A stretch of DNA of 64,000 bases from Chryseobacterium artocarpi (GCF_001684975.1 NZ_MAYH01000001.1:558001-622000), one strand, 5' to 3'. Positions 24,239 to 34,272 are shown, numbered from the stretch's first letter. The notes: generated from the sequence alone by a model not told the origin. A program made the numbers and translations.

Positions 24239-26188
24239 ATGAAAAATCAATTTTTAATTAAGGACACAATGAATGCTATGTATAACATGTGTCCATGTGA
24301 CTTACATGATTTACAAACTGGAGTTTATGCGGGAGTAAAGTTATTAGGATATTACCGCAAAGGAGATACACCAGCTCCGATTGTTTATTATGTATCTCCA
24401 ATGGAAACCAGACCGGATGATGGAGGAAGTATCATTCATGTTGGTACAATAAAGTTGGTACACACTTTTACGAACTCTATAGATGTGAAATATTACGGTG
24501 CTTTCCCTGATTTGGATGCTAACGATACAACAGTTAGAATTAATAAAGCGATTAAAGGGTCTTGTCCCAAGATCTTTATTGGTGATGGTGATTATAGAAT
24601 TGTTGGTGATGATCCTAGTACCTCAGTAACAGATTTTTTACGTGATGCCGGAGGAATTGAGATGCAGGATAATAAAATGTTGGTTATGTCTGATAATTGT
24701 TATTTAATTCAAAGACCTACAAATAAGCAACAATATAACGTCATTCGTGCGTATAATAAAAAGAATGTTTCTATAACAGGTGGTAATATCACAGGAGATA
24801 GAGATACTCATACAGGAGTCGGTGGTGAATGGGGGTATGGAATAGCTGTTTCCGGAGGAAGTAACATCTCTTTAAAGAACATTAAAATTAAGGACTGCTG
24901 GGGTGATGGATTAAATATTCAGCATTATTATGATGAAAAAAACGTACTCCATTTATTAAATGGTTTGACCGCAGACAAAATTATTTCATCCAATAACAGA
25001 AGACAGGGGATGTCTATTGAAGCTGGAGAAAACCTTTATTTTACAAATTGTGCATTTAATAATAGTAATGGAACTGCACCTGAATGCGGAGTAGATATAG
25101 AACCTTTGGATTCTGGATCTATCGTGAGAAATGTTTTATTCGATAATTGTGAATTTCTAAATAACAACCATGCCGGATTACTGGCAGGAGGTAGTGCAAA
25201 TGTGTCACATGTAACGATCCAAAATTCAAGAGCGTATGGTAATAAAATTCCATCAGAAAGTGGGGGACAGATCAGTTCATATAGGGAAAATAATGATATT
25301 ATTATTAAAAATTCATTTCTTGAAGGTAGCGCAGAAAGCTTATATGGAGTCTCACTCTTTAACTCTCCCAATTCACAAATAATAGGTAATACTTTCAAAA
25401 ACTGTATGTTCAATAACCAAGGAGTGATAGGGTCGGAAAACCTTGTTATTCGTGGCAACAATGTCCGTTTCTTTAAAGATTTTCAAGGAGCTGGAGATAT
25501 TTACTATTATAATTCAGACAGGTTGCCTGATAATAATATTAACCAGGAAATATCCTATAATACGATACTTAATGAAAATACAGGAATCAAGCTCCTTTTA
25601 TTCTTTAATGTGACAAAGAGTATTATTCAAAATAATCTGATTTCCAACTACACACTTATTGATTTGAAAGGAAAACATAATGTTTTTGAATCTAATAAGC
25701 TGTATGATGCAAAATATCATTCTCTGAATATTAAAGAAGATTCAGATCATTCAGTAATCAGTGGAAATATTGTGAGCGGAGGTCTTGCAGAGGATCAGGG
25801 AAGTTCTTTTATTGCTGTTGGGAAGTCAGATAATTTAGTGATTACAGATAACATTATCTCCAAAAAATCTTATTATACAGGAGCTGTTAGTCCATACACG
25901 AATGCTTTTTTTATCAATTCAGCTATTGAGAATATGATCTTTAAAGGGAATGTTCCATTAGACCTGTTAAACTTTCATGCTAGTGGAACTCCATCTGACA
26001 GTCAGAATATCGTTGTTTTAAATAAAGCAACTAATGAGTACAGTGGAGCGGTCAAAAGCTCAGAAGCATCGGGAGATACAGCAGTAGATGTAGGTGATAA
26101 CTATTCTAAGACCGAAGTTCAGGCAATTTTAGCTGAACTCCGAGATTTGAAATCTAAACTTAGAACAGCAAAAATATTAACGACATAA
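24239..26188 (+). CDS. Parallel beta-helix (pectate-lyase-like), tail-spike-like protein
   Basis: The 649-residue protein has no signal peptide. Residues 1-85 form a compact N-terminal domain ending VHTFTNSIDVKYYGAFPD, the transition seen before phage tail-spike helices. Residues 90-590 show repeated Asn/Ile/Gly turns (ISGNIVSGG, LVIRGNNVRF, IQNNLIS) typical of right-handed beta-helices. The C-terminus (about 615-645) is heptad-like, VQAILAELRDLKSKLRTA, and could trimerise. It could be a glycan depolymerase or orphan tail spike. No phage genes flank it. It has its own leader hairpin (TCCCTT/AAGGGA, 24193-24217) and a terminator. Confidence 0.7.
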   Translation: MKNQFLIKDTMNAMYNMCPCDLHDLQTGVYAGVKLLGYYRKGDTPAPIVYYVSPMETRPDDGGSIIHVGTIKLVHTFTNSIDVKYYGAFPDLDANDTTVRINKAIKGSCPKIFIGDGDYRIVGDDPSTSVTDFLRDAGGIEMQDNKMLVMSDNCYLIQRPTNKQQYNVIRAYNKKNVSITGGNITGDRDTHTGVGGEWGYGIAVSGGSNISLKNIKIKDCWGDGLNIQHYYDEKNVLHLLNGLTADKIISSNNRRQGMSIEAGENLYFTNCAFNNSNGTAPECGVDIEPLDSGSIVRNVLFDNCEFLNNNHAGLLAGGSANVSHVTIQNSRAYGNKIPSESGGQISSYRENNDIIIKNSFLEGSAESLYGVSLFNSPNSQIIGNTFKNCMFNNQGVIGSENLVIRGNNVRFFKDFQGAGDIYYYNSDRLPDNNINQEISYNTILNENTGIKLLLFFNVTKSIIQNNLISNYTLIDLKGKHNVFESNKLYDAKYHSLNIKEDSDHSVISGNIVSGGLAEDQGSSFIAVGKSDNLVITDNIISKKSYYTGAVSPYTNAFFINSAIENMIFKGNVPLDLLNFHASGTPSDSQNIVVLNKATNEYSGAVKSSEASGDTAVDVGDNYSKTEVQAILAELRDLKSKLRTAKILTT

Positions 26189-26208
26189 AAATGTGTTTCT
26201 AAATAATT

Positions 26209-26232
26209 AAACCTTGCAATAGCAAGGTTTTT
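26209..26232 (+). terminator. Terminator of the beta-helix gene
   Basis: Perfect 9-bp stem (AAACCTTGC / GCAAGGTTT), 4-base loop, T tract. Confidence 0.9.
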
Positions 26233-26362
26233 CTGCTTTTATATCCTCCTTCACATATTAAATAAGCCTTGAATTTTAGCCAATAAAAAATGTTTAAAAT
26301 TTATCCAAAAAAACAACACAAAAATCATAAAACCAAGATTTTTATCTCTCACCGAAAAACCG

Positions 26363-26370
26363 TATTTTTG
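26363..26370 (+). promoter_or_regulatory. -7 promoter element of purB
   Basis: TATTTTTG matches TAnnTTTG, 24 bases before the purB start; no upstream TTG at the usual spacing. Confidence 0.55.
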
Positions 26371-26394
26371 TACATCTAAAAAGTAAAAGAACGA

Positions 26395-27822
26395 ATGAAT
26401 TCCTACAAAAATCCATTGGAAGAGCGCTATTCCAGTGAAGAAATGTTGTTTAATTTCTCACATAATAACAAATTCCGTACCTGGAGAAAGCTTTGGATCG
26501 CTTTAGCAGAGATCGAAAAAGACTTAGGGCTGGAAATTACAGACGAGCAAATCGCTGAATTAAAAGCTAATGCTGAAAATATCGATTTCGATAAAGCAGC
26601 AGAATACGAAAAAAAATTCCGTCATGATGTAATGGCTCACGTTCACACCTATGGTGATGTGGCACCTTCAGCTAAAGGAATTATTCACTTGGGAGCTACT
26701 TCAGCTTTTGTAGGAGATAATACAGACTTAATTCAGATCCGTGACGGACTTTTAATCCTGAAGAAGAAGTTGGTGAACGTAATGAAGAACTTAGCAGACT
26801 TTGCGATTCAGTACAAAGACCTTCCGACATTAGGATTTACACACTTTCAGCCAGCTCAGTTAACAACAGTTGGAAAAAGAGCAACCCTTTGGTTACAGAG
26901 TTTAGTTCTTGATATCGAAGAATTAGATTTCTTCCTTGAAACACTACGTTTCAGAGGAGTAAAAGGAACTACAGGAACAGCTGCAAGTTTCCTTGAGTTA
27001 TTCAACGGAGATTATTCAAAAGTAAAACACTTAGATAAAGAACTTTCAAAAAGATTTGGTTTCGAAAAAGTGTTCGGAGTTTCAGGACAGACTTACGATA
27101 GAAAAATCGACGCTAAAGTTGTTGCTTTATTAGGAAATATCGCTCAATCTGCTCATAAATTCACCAACGATTTACGTTTACTTCAAAACCTTAAAGAAAT
27201 TGAAGAACCATTCGAGAAAAACCAGATCGGTTCATCCGCAATGGCATACAAGCGTAACCCAATGAGAAGTGAAAGAATCGGAGCATTGGCAAAATATGTA
27301 ATGTCTTTAACGACAAGTTCTGCAATGGTGGCATCTACACAATGGTTCGAAAGAACATTGGATGATTCTGCAAACAAGAGATTAACAATTCCTCAGGCAT
27401 TCTTAGCCGTTGATGCAATCCTATTGATCTGGAACAATATCCTGAACGGAATCGTAGTATATCCGAACAGAATCAACAAACATATCGAAGAAGAACTTCC
27501 TTTCATGGCAACAGAATACATTATCATGGAAGAAGTGAAAGCGGGTGGTGACCGTCAGGAAATTCACGAAGTAATCAGAGTTCATTCTATGGAAGCTTCC
27601 AAGAAAGTGAAGGAAGAAGGTAAAGAAAACGACCTGATTGAAAGAATCTTAAACGATGATTCTTTAAAACTAGATAAATCAAAATTAAAAGAAGTTTTAG
27701 ATCCGAAGAACTTTATCGGGTTCGCGCCAATTCAGACAGAAGAATTTGTCAAGAATGAAGTGCAGCCGATTATAGACCAAAACAAAGATTTGATAGGATT
27801 AGAAGCTGATCTTAAAGTATAA
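26395..27822 (+). CDS. purB: Adenylosuccinate lyase
   Basis: The 475-residue enzyme carries the fumarase/aspartase superfamily signature GSSAMAYKRNPMRSERIGA in its active-site loop, plus HDVMAHVHTYGD and HLGATSAFVGDNTD, the two other conserved regions that build the composite active site of the homotetramer. It releases fumarate from SAICAR and from adenylosuccinate, steps of de novo purine and AMP synthesis. The length fits the longer bacterial/eukaryotic PurB class. A terminator follows directly after the stop codon. purL lies 2.8 kb downstream but in a separate transcription unit. Confidence 0.96.
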   Translation: MNSYKNPLEERYSSEEMLFNFSHNNKFRTWRKLWIALAEIEKDLGLEITDEQIAELKANAENIDFDKAAEYEKKFRHDVMAHVHTYGDVAPSAKGIIHLGATSAFVGDNTDLIQIRDGLLILKKKLVNVMKNLADFAIQYKDLPTLGFTHFQPAQLTTVGKRATLWLQSLVLDIEELDFFLETLRFRGVKGTTGTAASFLELFNGDYSKVKHLDKELSKRFGFEKVFGVSGQTYDRKIDAKVVALLGNIAQSAHKFTNDLRLLQNLKEIEEPFEKNQIGSSAMAYKRNPMRSERIGALAKYVMSLTTSSAMVASTQWFERTLDDSANKRLTIPQAFLAVDAILLIWNNILNGIVVYPNRINKHIEEELPFMATEYIIMEEVKAGGDRQEIHEVIRVHSMEASKKVKEEGKENDLIERILNDDSLKLDKSKLKEVLDPKNFIGFAPIQTEEFVKNEVQPIIDQNKDLIGLEADLKV

Positions 27823-27825
27823 AAC

Positions 27826-27860
27826 AATATGCAGCCTTTTGGGCTGCATATTTTATTTTA
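27826..27860 (+). terminator. Terminator after purB
   Basis: 11-bp stem (AATATGCAGCC / GGCTGCATATT), 5-base loop, T-rich tail, starting 4 bases after the stop codon. Confidence 0.9.
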
Positions 27861-27868
27861 GACCTGCC

Positions 27869-28855
27869 ATGAACAAAGCCCTTTTATTGATTGCAATGAT
27901 TCCCGTACTGACTTTCTCTCAGAAGAAAGAAGTATTGAAGTATTTTATTTCCAAAGATTCTTTAATTGGAGTTAAAAATCAGGCTGGAAAAATCATCATT
28001 CCAGCAGAATTTAAAGATTATACCGGCATCAAAGACGGAGAATTACTAAAAGAAGGAATTGGCAATGAAACCATTCTCTTTGTTGGTGGGAAAAGAAATG
28101 ACAAGTATGAAAAAAATACCTCTGGATATGTTTATGACAGAAAAGGTAATTTTTTATACAAACCTTATTTATATGATAACGGAGCCGATTATTTTTCAGA
28201 AGGGCTCAGAAGGTTTGTGAAAAACGGAAAAATAGGATTTGCAGACCGTAACGGAAATATCATTATTCAACCCAATCACGACTTTGCTTCTTCTTTCAAT
28301 TATGGTTATGCTGTATTCTGTGATGGTTGTGACTGGGAAAAAACAGACGATGAACATCCTGCAATGGTAGGTGGTACTTGGGGAGTGATGAATATCAAAG
28401 GAGAAACTGTTCAACCCCTTACAAAACATTCAGAGAAAGATGTTGATATTGATGGGAAATATTATCCCTATTCATTTCAATACAACGAAAAAGAAAAAAA
28501 TATTCTTAACTTCTTTGAAAAATACAATAAAATCATTTCAGCAATTCATTATGTCAACGTTTATAATGAAATGTCCGAAGATGAAAAAAAACTTTTTTTT
28601 GAAATTGTAGAAAGACCACAGGAAAACTTTCCATATTATCAGATTAATACCTATGATAATAAGAAAACAAACTTAGCTGCATTTGATGATCTGAAATTTT
28701 TTGTGTCAGAAGATGGAAAAAACGTTTTTACTATAAATTATGAAGATAAAATGATTCCTTTTGAAAGATGGTTGAAAGAGGAAATCAGACAAGCAGAAGA
28801 ATACCAAAAAAAACATTCTAATAACCCGAATAAATTCAAAAATACCCCGAATTAA
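27869..28855 (+). CDS. WG-repeat-like secreted protein
   Basis: The 328-residue protein begins with a signal peptide (MNKALLLIAMIPVLTFSQ). It contains several WG-like units, such as LIGVKNQAGKIIIPAEFKDY, KIGFADRNGNIIIQP and TWGVMNIKGETVQPL, a repeat found in Bacteroidota surface or periplasmic proteins of unknown role. The C-terminal third is Lys/Glu-rich and lacks the repeat. ATG 27869 restores the signal peptide, whereas the TTG at 27839 lies in the purB terminator. The next gene starts 5 bases after the stop, so the pair forms one operon. Confidence 0.78.
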   Translation: MNKALLLIAMIPVLTFSQKKEVLKYFISKDSLIGVKNQAGKIIIPAEFKDYTGIKDGELLKEGIGNETILFVGGKRNDKYEKNTSGYVYDRKGNFLYKPYLYDNGADYFSEGLRRFVKNGKIGFADRNGNIIIQPNHDFASSFNYGYAVFCDGCDWEKTDDEHPAMVGGTWGVMNIKGETVQPLTKHSEKDVDIDGKYYPYSFQYNEKEKNILNFFEKYNKIISAIHYVNVYNEMSEDEKKLFFEIVERPQENFPYYQINTYDNKKTNLAAFDDLKFFVSEDGKNVFTINYEDKMIPFERWLKEEIRQAEEYQKKHSNNPNKFKNTPN

Positions 28856-28860
28856 ACTTA

Positions 28861-30288
28861 ATGAGAAAAAACATACTTGTATTTATTTTTGCCTTGGCAT
28901 TTGTGAACAATCATGCGCAAAGCGATAAAAAAGTGTACTCAATGATAGGTGCCGCAGCTCAGAAAGTTGCCGCAGAATCCAAAGCATATTCTGTTTCTGT
29001 CGGAATAATCAAAGATGGAAAAATCTATACCAAGCACTTTGGTGAAATAGACAAAGGAAAAGGAAATAAAGCAGATAATAATACTTATTTCTCCATCGCT
29101 TCCGTTACCAAGCTTTTCACTGGGCAGTTATTGGCTCAGGCAGTTCTGGAAGGGAAAATAAATCTTGATGATGATGTACGTAAATACCTTAAAGAATCTT
29201 ATCCTAACTTAGAATATAACGGGATTCCCATAAAAATAAGAAACTTAATTTCTTACGAAACAGCGCTTCCAAGAAATCTTCCTATTGATGATGAATTAAG
29301 GAAAAATATGAACGATGAAACGGCATTTCTTTACGAGAAGCTCAATAAAGGATATACCAAAGAAGACTTTAAAAAAGATCTGGCTACCGTTACATTAAAT
29401 ATGGAGCCTGGTAAAGAATATAAATACAGTAATTTAAGCCTTGAGTTAGCCGGTCTCATGCTGGAAAATATTTACGGGAAAAGTTATGAAACGCTTTTAA
29501 AAGAAAATATCTTCTCAAAAGCTGGAATGAATCATACCAAACTGGAACTTGGGAAAAATGAAACTCAAGCCAATGGATATCATGAAAATTATCGTCTGAT
29601 GCCTGTTGGACAAAGCCTTTTATGGGGCTCTGGTGGATCAAAAACCGAATCTACGATGGGGGATATGATGAAATTTTTAAAAGAAGAACTGAACCCGCAA
29701 GATAAAATAGTACAAGAGTCCCAAAGAAACATAAACAACAGCAAAGAAAGCTGGTATGGATATTTTTGGGATAGATACTGTATTTCTGAACATGGTAAAA
29801 GAGGATTTAAACATGGTGGATCCTATGGAATAAATACCTTGTTTACTGTATTTCCTGAGCTGAATATCGGAATCTGTATAATAGTGAACATCAATGGACC
29901 AGAAACATTTACCGCACTTTATAATGGAACGGACAGTTTAATCGCCGATCTTACTTCAACCTCAAATAAAAAACAAGTATACGGATATTCCGTAAAGGGA
30001 GATAAAATCGTTTTCTCTTACACACATCCGAAAAATCTTGATGGAAGCCTTATCAATACCGTATCTGTAGCGGGAAGTTTCAATAATTGGAATTCTGAAA
30101 ATAAAGAATATCAGATGGTAAAAAAGGATAAAAACCTTTATGAATTGGAGGTTCCTGTCTCCCAATTTGAAAAAGGAAAGCCCTATTCTTTTAAATTTGT
30201 ATTGAATAAAGAAGAGTGGATTGGAGCTTCTAAAAATGCATCCAATAATGACGGTACCAAAGATAATAATCTGGCATTGGTATTATAA
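28861..30288 (+). CDS. Serine hydrolase (beta-lactamase fold) with C-terminal glycogen-binding domain
   Basis: The 475-residue protein has a signal peptide (cleavage near residue 20) and a class C/AmpH-type serine hydrolase domain (about 25-365) with the catalytic S81-V-T-K84, Y189-S-N191 and H318-G-G320. A second domain (about 379-475), VSVAGSFNNWN through YSFKFVLNKEEWIGA, matches the CBM48/AMPK glycogen-binding fold. The family includes D-aminopeptidases, esterases and penicillin-binding-like proteins; the substrate is unknown. The added carbohydrate-binding domain hints at a glycan-linked ester or peptide. It lies 5 bases after the WG-like gene. Confidence 0.85.
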   Translation: MRKNILVFIFALAFVNNHAQSDKKVYSMIGAAAQKVAAESKAYSVSVGIIKDGKIYTKHFGEIDKGKGNKADNNTYFSIASVTKLFTGQLLAQAVLEGKINLDDDVRKYLKESYPNLEYNGIPIKIRNLISYETALPRNLPIDDELRKNMNDETAFLYEKLNKGYTKEDFKKDLATVTLNMEPGKEYKYSNLSLELAGLMLENIYGKSYETLLKENIFSKAGMNHTKLELGKNETQANGYHENYRLMPVGQSLLWGSGGSKTESTMGDMMKFLKEELNPQDKIVQESQRNINNSKESWYGYFWDRYCISEHGKRGFKHGGSYGINTLFTVFPELNIGICIIVNINGPETFTALYNGTDSLIADLTSTSNKKQVYGYSVKGDKIVFSYTHPKNLDGSLINTVSVAGSFNNWNSENKEYQMVKKDKNLYELEVPVSQFEKGKPYSFKFVLNKEEWIGASKNASNNDGTKDNNLALVL

Positions 30289-30440
30289 AAAAAAGATTGA
30301 GGAAAAAGAAAGTAAAAAGAGTAAATTTGTACTCCGGAATGAGACCAATGTGGATCAACAGAAAGTAACAATCTGACATAGGTTCTCTGAAAAATATCTG
30401 ATGAATGAGGTAATCTGATTCTGTCTTTGTTAATTTGAAA

Positions 30441-30463
30441 TTGTCGCATCAGCGATGTGACAA
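30441..30463 (+). promoter_or_regulatory. Hairpin in the purL leader region
   Basis: TTGTCGCATC-AGC-GATGTGACAA forms a 10-bp stem with one G-T pair and a 3-base loop, 114 bases before purL. No T tract follows. The 288-base gap has no purine-riboswitch core and no TAnnTTTG element that I can find. Confidence 0.5.
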
Positions 30464-30576
30464 TTATAGAGAAAGTTTTTGATGCTACATTCTGTATCTG
30501 AAAATGGTTATCATTCAATAGATATAAAAAATTGAAAGGAAAAATAAATCTAATATTAAATAAAATCTGACATCTA

Positions 30577-33500
30577 ATGTCTAATAACAAAAGAATTTTC
30601 GTAGAAAAAAGAGGAATTTTCGATGTTGAAAGTCCAAAAATTTTTGATGAAGTAAAAGCAGTTGTTCCGGCAATTCAAAGTGTAAAAGTATACAATGTGT
30701 ATGACATCTTCAATTTGAATGACGGAGAATTCGAAAAAGTAGTTAACAATACTTTCGTAGATCCGGTAACTGATATTTTACATACAGAAAACCCTGCAAA
30801 AAGCATCCATTTCGGAATGGAGTTCCTGCCTGGTCAGTACGATCAGAGAGCAGACTCTGCACAGCAATGTATCGCTCTTTTGACAGAAAATGAAAAATCA
30901 AAAGTAAGAAGTGGAAAGCTGATCGAATTTGAAGGAGTTTCAGAAACTGACCTGGTGAAAATCAAAGATCTTTTGATCAATAAAGTAGAATCTCAGGAAA
31001 AAGATTTGTCTATATTGGATATTCCTGCTGATGAAACACCATCAAAGGTTTTGATCCACGAAAATTTTATTAATTTTAATGATGCAGAACTTGAAAATTT
31101 CTACAATAATCACGGTTTTGCATTAGGATTAGATGACCTGAAATTTATTCAGGAATACTTTAAAACTGAAGAAAGAAACCCTACAGAAACTGAACTGAAA
31201 GTATTAGACACTTATTGGAGTGATCACTGTCGTCACACGACTTTCGAAACAGAATTGTCAGACATTCAGTTTGAAGGAAAATTCAAACAGACATTGGATA
31301 CTATTTTCAATGACTATATCGAAAAAAGAAAATTCTTAGGTCGCGAATTGAAACCTATTTCCTTAATGGATCTGGCAACAGTATGCGGTAAATATTTCCA
31401 TAAAACCGGTAACCTTGATAACCTTGTAATCTCTGACGAGATCAATGCTTGTACCATCCAGATTGAAGCAGAATACGACGGTAAAAAAGAGCCTTGGTAT
31501 TTATTATTCAAAAATGAAACGCACAATCACCCAACGGAAATTGAGCCTTTTGGAGGAGCCTCTACCTGTTTAGGAGGTGCAATCAGAGACCCTTTATCTG
31601 GTAGATCTTTTGTTTTCCAGGCGATGAGGTTAACAGGTGCTGCAGACGTTTTGGAATCAGTAGACAAAACATTACCAGGGAAATTACCTCAAAAAACAAT
31701 CACTAAACAGGCTGCGAACGGATATTCATCTTATGGTAACCAGATCGGTCTTGCAACCACTATGGTTTCTGAAATCTACGACGAAGGTTACAAGGCAAAA
31801 AGAATGGAAGTTGGTTTTGTAACCGGAGCTGTTCCTGTAGATTGGGTAAGACGTGAAAAACCTGCAAACGGTGATTCTATCATCATCTTAGGAGGAGCAA
31901 CAGGTCGTGATGGAGTAGGAGGAGCAAGCGGAAGTTCAAAAGAACAGGACGAAACTTCTATTCACACCATGAGTTCTGAAGTTCAGAAAGGAAATGCTGT
32001 TGAAGAACGTAAGATCCAGAGACTATTCAGAAACCCTGAATTAACAAAACTAATCAAGAAGTCAAACGACTTTGGTGCAGGAGGAGTTTCTGTTGCTATC
32101 GGGGAAATTGCTGACTCTTTAGAAGTAAATCTTGATGTATTACCATTAAAATATGAAGGTCTAAACGGAACAGAACTGGCTATTTCCGAATCTCAGGAAA
32201 GAATGGCAGTTGTAGTAGATCCGAAAGACAAAGAAAAGTTCATCAAATTCTGTGAAGCTGAAAACATTGTTGCGGTAGAGGTAGCAAAAGTAACGGACTC
32301 AGGAAGAATGCAGATGTTCTGGAAAGGAGATAAAATTGTTGACCTTTCAAGAGCTTTCCTTGATACAAACGGATGTTCAAAATCTCAGGAGGTAAAAATT
32401 AACCATCTTGAAGAAGTAAAAACAGAAACTAAGGCATTCAACGAAGAAAACTTCCTGAATACTTTAAAAGATAAAAATGTAGCTTCCCAAAAAGGACTAT
32501 TGGAAATGTTTGATTCTTCTGTAGGAGGAACAACAGTGGCAATGCCTTTAGGTGGAAAGTACCAGCAGACCCTAATGGAAGGGAGTGTGCAGACATTACC
32601 GATCTTAGGAGCAAAAGATATCAGAACCGTTTCCTTAGCAAGCTGGGGATTCGATGCTGAAATCTCAAAACAAAACTCATTATTAGGAGCATCTTATGCT
32701 GTAGTAGAAAGTGTGGCGAAGATTGTTGCAATGGGTGGTGACTATAAAAACATCAGATTAAGCTTCCAGGAATATTTTGAGAAATTAGGACAGGCACCTG
32801 AAAAATGGGGTAAGCCATTAGCTTCTCTTCTAGGGGCTTATGATGCACAGATCAATCTTGGATTAGCTGCTATCGGAGGTAAAGACTCGATGAGTGGAAC
32901 TTATCAGGATCTTAATGTGCCACCAACATTGATTTCTTTTGCATGTGCAAACGGAAATAAAGAAAATATCATTTCTCCAGAACTTAAGGCTGCTGGAAAC
33001 AAAGTATATTTCTTCAACCACATCGCTGAGGAAAATGGTCTTCCAAATTATGATGCTTTAAAAGGTATTTATGAATTTATCTTTGAAAACATCAAAGCAG
33101 GAAAAATTGTTTCTGTGAAAACAGTAAAAGACGGAGGAGTAGCAGTAGCATTAGCAAAAATGAGTTTCGGAAACAGATTGGGAGCTGAAATCAATGCTGA
33201 TGAAAATACTTTATTAGCTAAAAATATCGGTAGCTTAATCATCGAAGCTAAAGAAGAACTAGGCAATGCATCTCTTCAACTTATCGGAGAAGTAAAAGAT
33301 TCAGGAGTTTTAAAGATCAACAATCTTGAAACCCGCATCACAAATCTCGAAGCAGCTTATACTGGGACATTTGAAAACCTTTTCCCAACAATAGAAAAAG
33401 GAAAGATTACGGTTGAAATTGATGAAAAATCAAACTCAATAAATCCAAGAAATATCATCATCAAGAAACACGGAATTGCACAACCTAAAGTATTTGCTCC

Positions 33501-34272
33501 AGTGTTCCCGGGAACAAACTGTGAATATGATACCTTAAATGCATTCCAGAAAGAAGGAGCTGTAGTAAGCAGTTTACCTTTAATCAATATCAGCCACCAA
33601 TTGCTGGATGAAAGTATTGATGCATGGGTAGAAGAGATCAGAACTTCTCAGATCTTAGCTTTCTCAGGAGGTTTCTCAGCAGGAGATGAGCCGGATGGTT
33701 CTGCAAAATTCATCGTAAACGTTTTAAAGAACGAAAAAATGAGAAATGCAGTTCACGAATTATTAGACAGAGACGGTATGATCATCGGAATCTGTAATGG
33801 TTTCCAGGCTTTAGTTAAATCAGGGCTATTACCTTACGGAAGAATTAAGGATCTGGATGAAAATTCTCCTACATTGGCTCATAACGCTATCAGAAGACAC
33901 ATCTCTCAGATGGTTACCGTAAAAGTAGTGAACGATGAAAGCCCGTGGTTAAAAGGAATGAAAGGTCAGACTTTCACTATTCCAATCTCTCACGGTGAAG
34001 GACGTTTCATGGCTTCAGAAGAAGAAATCAAGAAGTTATATGAAAACGGACAGATCGCAACGCAATACATCGATTTCGATGGAAACATTGCTCACGGAAT
34101 GCCATTCAACCCAAATAACTCATTATTCGGAATTGAAGGAGTTACCAGCCCATGTGGAAAGATCTACGGAAGAATGGGACACCCTGAAAGATTTGCAGAC
34201 GGACTTATGAAGAATATACCAACCGCGAATTATCACAATATATTCAAAAACGGTGTTGAATACTTCAAATAA
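30577..34272 (+). CDS. purL: Phosphoribosylformylglycinamidine synthase (large, fused type)
   Basis: The 1231-residue enzyme is the fused FGAM synthase. It has an N-terminal PurS-like region and linker, two AIRS-type synthetase halves (with DHCRHTTFETEL, NETHNHPTEIEPFGGAST and GGKDSMSGTYQDL), and a C-terminal glutaminase domain (VFAPVFPGTNCEYDT, IIGICNGFQALV with the catalytic Cys, ISHGEGRF and GHPERF). It converts FGAR and glutamine to FGAM in de novo purine synthesis. The length equals that of proteobacterial PurL. A small barstar-like gene follows after 13 bases, so they may be co-transcribed. Confidence 0.97.
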   Translation: MSNNKRIFVEKRGIFDVESPKIFDEVKAVVPAIQSVKVYNVYDIFNLNDGEFEKVVNNTFVDPVTDILHTENPAKSIHFGMEFLPGQYDQRADSAQQCIALLTENEKSKVRSGKLIEFEGVSETDLVKIKDLLINKVESQEKDLSILDIPADETPSKVLIHENFINFNDAELENFYNNHGFALGLDDLKFIQEYFKTEERNPTETELKVLDTYWSDHCRHTTFETELSDIQFEGKFKQTLDTIFNDYIEKRKFLGRELKPISLMDLATVCGKYFHKTGNLDNLVISDEINACTIQIEAEYDGKKEPWYLLFKNETHNHPTEIEPFGGASTCLGGAIRDPLSGRSFVFQAMRLTGAADVLESVDKTLPGKLPQKTITKQAANGYSSYGNQIGLATTMVSEIYDEGYKAKRMEVGFVTGAVPVDWVRREKPANGDSIIILGGATGRDGVGGASGSSKEQDETSIHTMSSEVQKGNAVEERKIQRLFRNPELTKLIKKSNDFGAGGVSVAIGEIADSLEVNLDVLPLKYEGLNGTELAISESQERMAVVVDPKDKEKFIKFCEAENIVAVEVAKVTDSGRMQMFWKGDKIVDLSRAFLDTNGCSKSQEVKINHLEEVKTETKAFNEENFLNTLKDKNVASQKGLLEMFDSSVGGTTVAMPLGGKYQQTLMEGSVQTLPILGAKDIRTVSLASWGFDAEISKQNSLLGASYAVVESVAKIVAMGGDYKNIRLSFQEYFEKLGQAPEKWGKPLASLLGAYDAQINLGLAAIGGKDSMSGTYQDLNVPPTLISFACANGNKENIISPELKAAGNKVYFFNHIAEENGLPNYDALKGIYEFIFENIKAGKIVSVKTVKDGGVAVALAKMSFGNRLGAEINADENTLLAKNIGSLIIEAKEELGNASLQLIGEVKDSGVLKINNLETRITNLEAAYTGTFENLFPTIEKGKITVEIDEKSNSINPRNIIIKKHGIAQPKVFAPVFPGTNCEYDTLNAFQKEGAVVSSLPLINISHQLLDESIDAWVEEIRTSQILAFSGGFSAGDEPDGSAKFIVNVLKNEKMRNAVHELLDRDGMIIGICNGFQALVKSGLLPYGRIKDLDENSPTLAHNAIRRHISQMVTVKVVNDESPWLKGMKGQTFTIPISHGEGRFMASEEEIKKLYENGQIATQYIDFDGNIAHGMPFNPNNSLFGIEGVTSPCGKIYGRMGHPERFADGLMKNIPTANYHNIFKNGVEYFK

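Noticed and set aside
25036-25461. Antisense 141-codon frame in the beta-helix gene.
   Set aside because: Shadow of a repetitive coding region.
24239-26188. Prophage remnant around the beta-helix gene.
   Set aside because: No integrase, capsid, tail, lysis or attachment-site sequences in the flanking 10 kb.
30289-30576. Possible purine riboswitch in front of purL.
   Set aside because: The conserved core of purine riboswitches and the three-way junction are absent; only one hairpin is seen.
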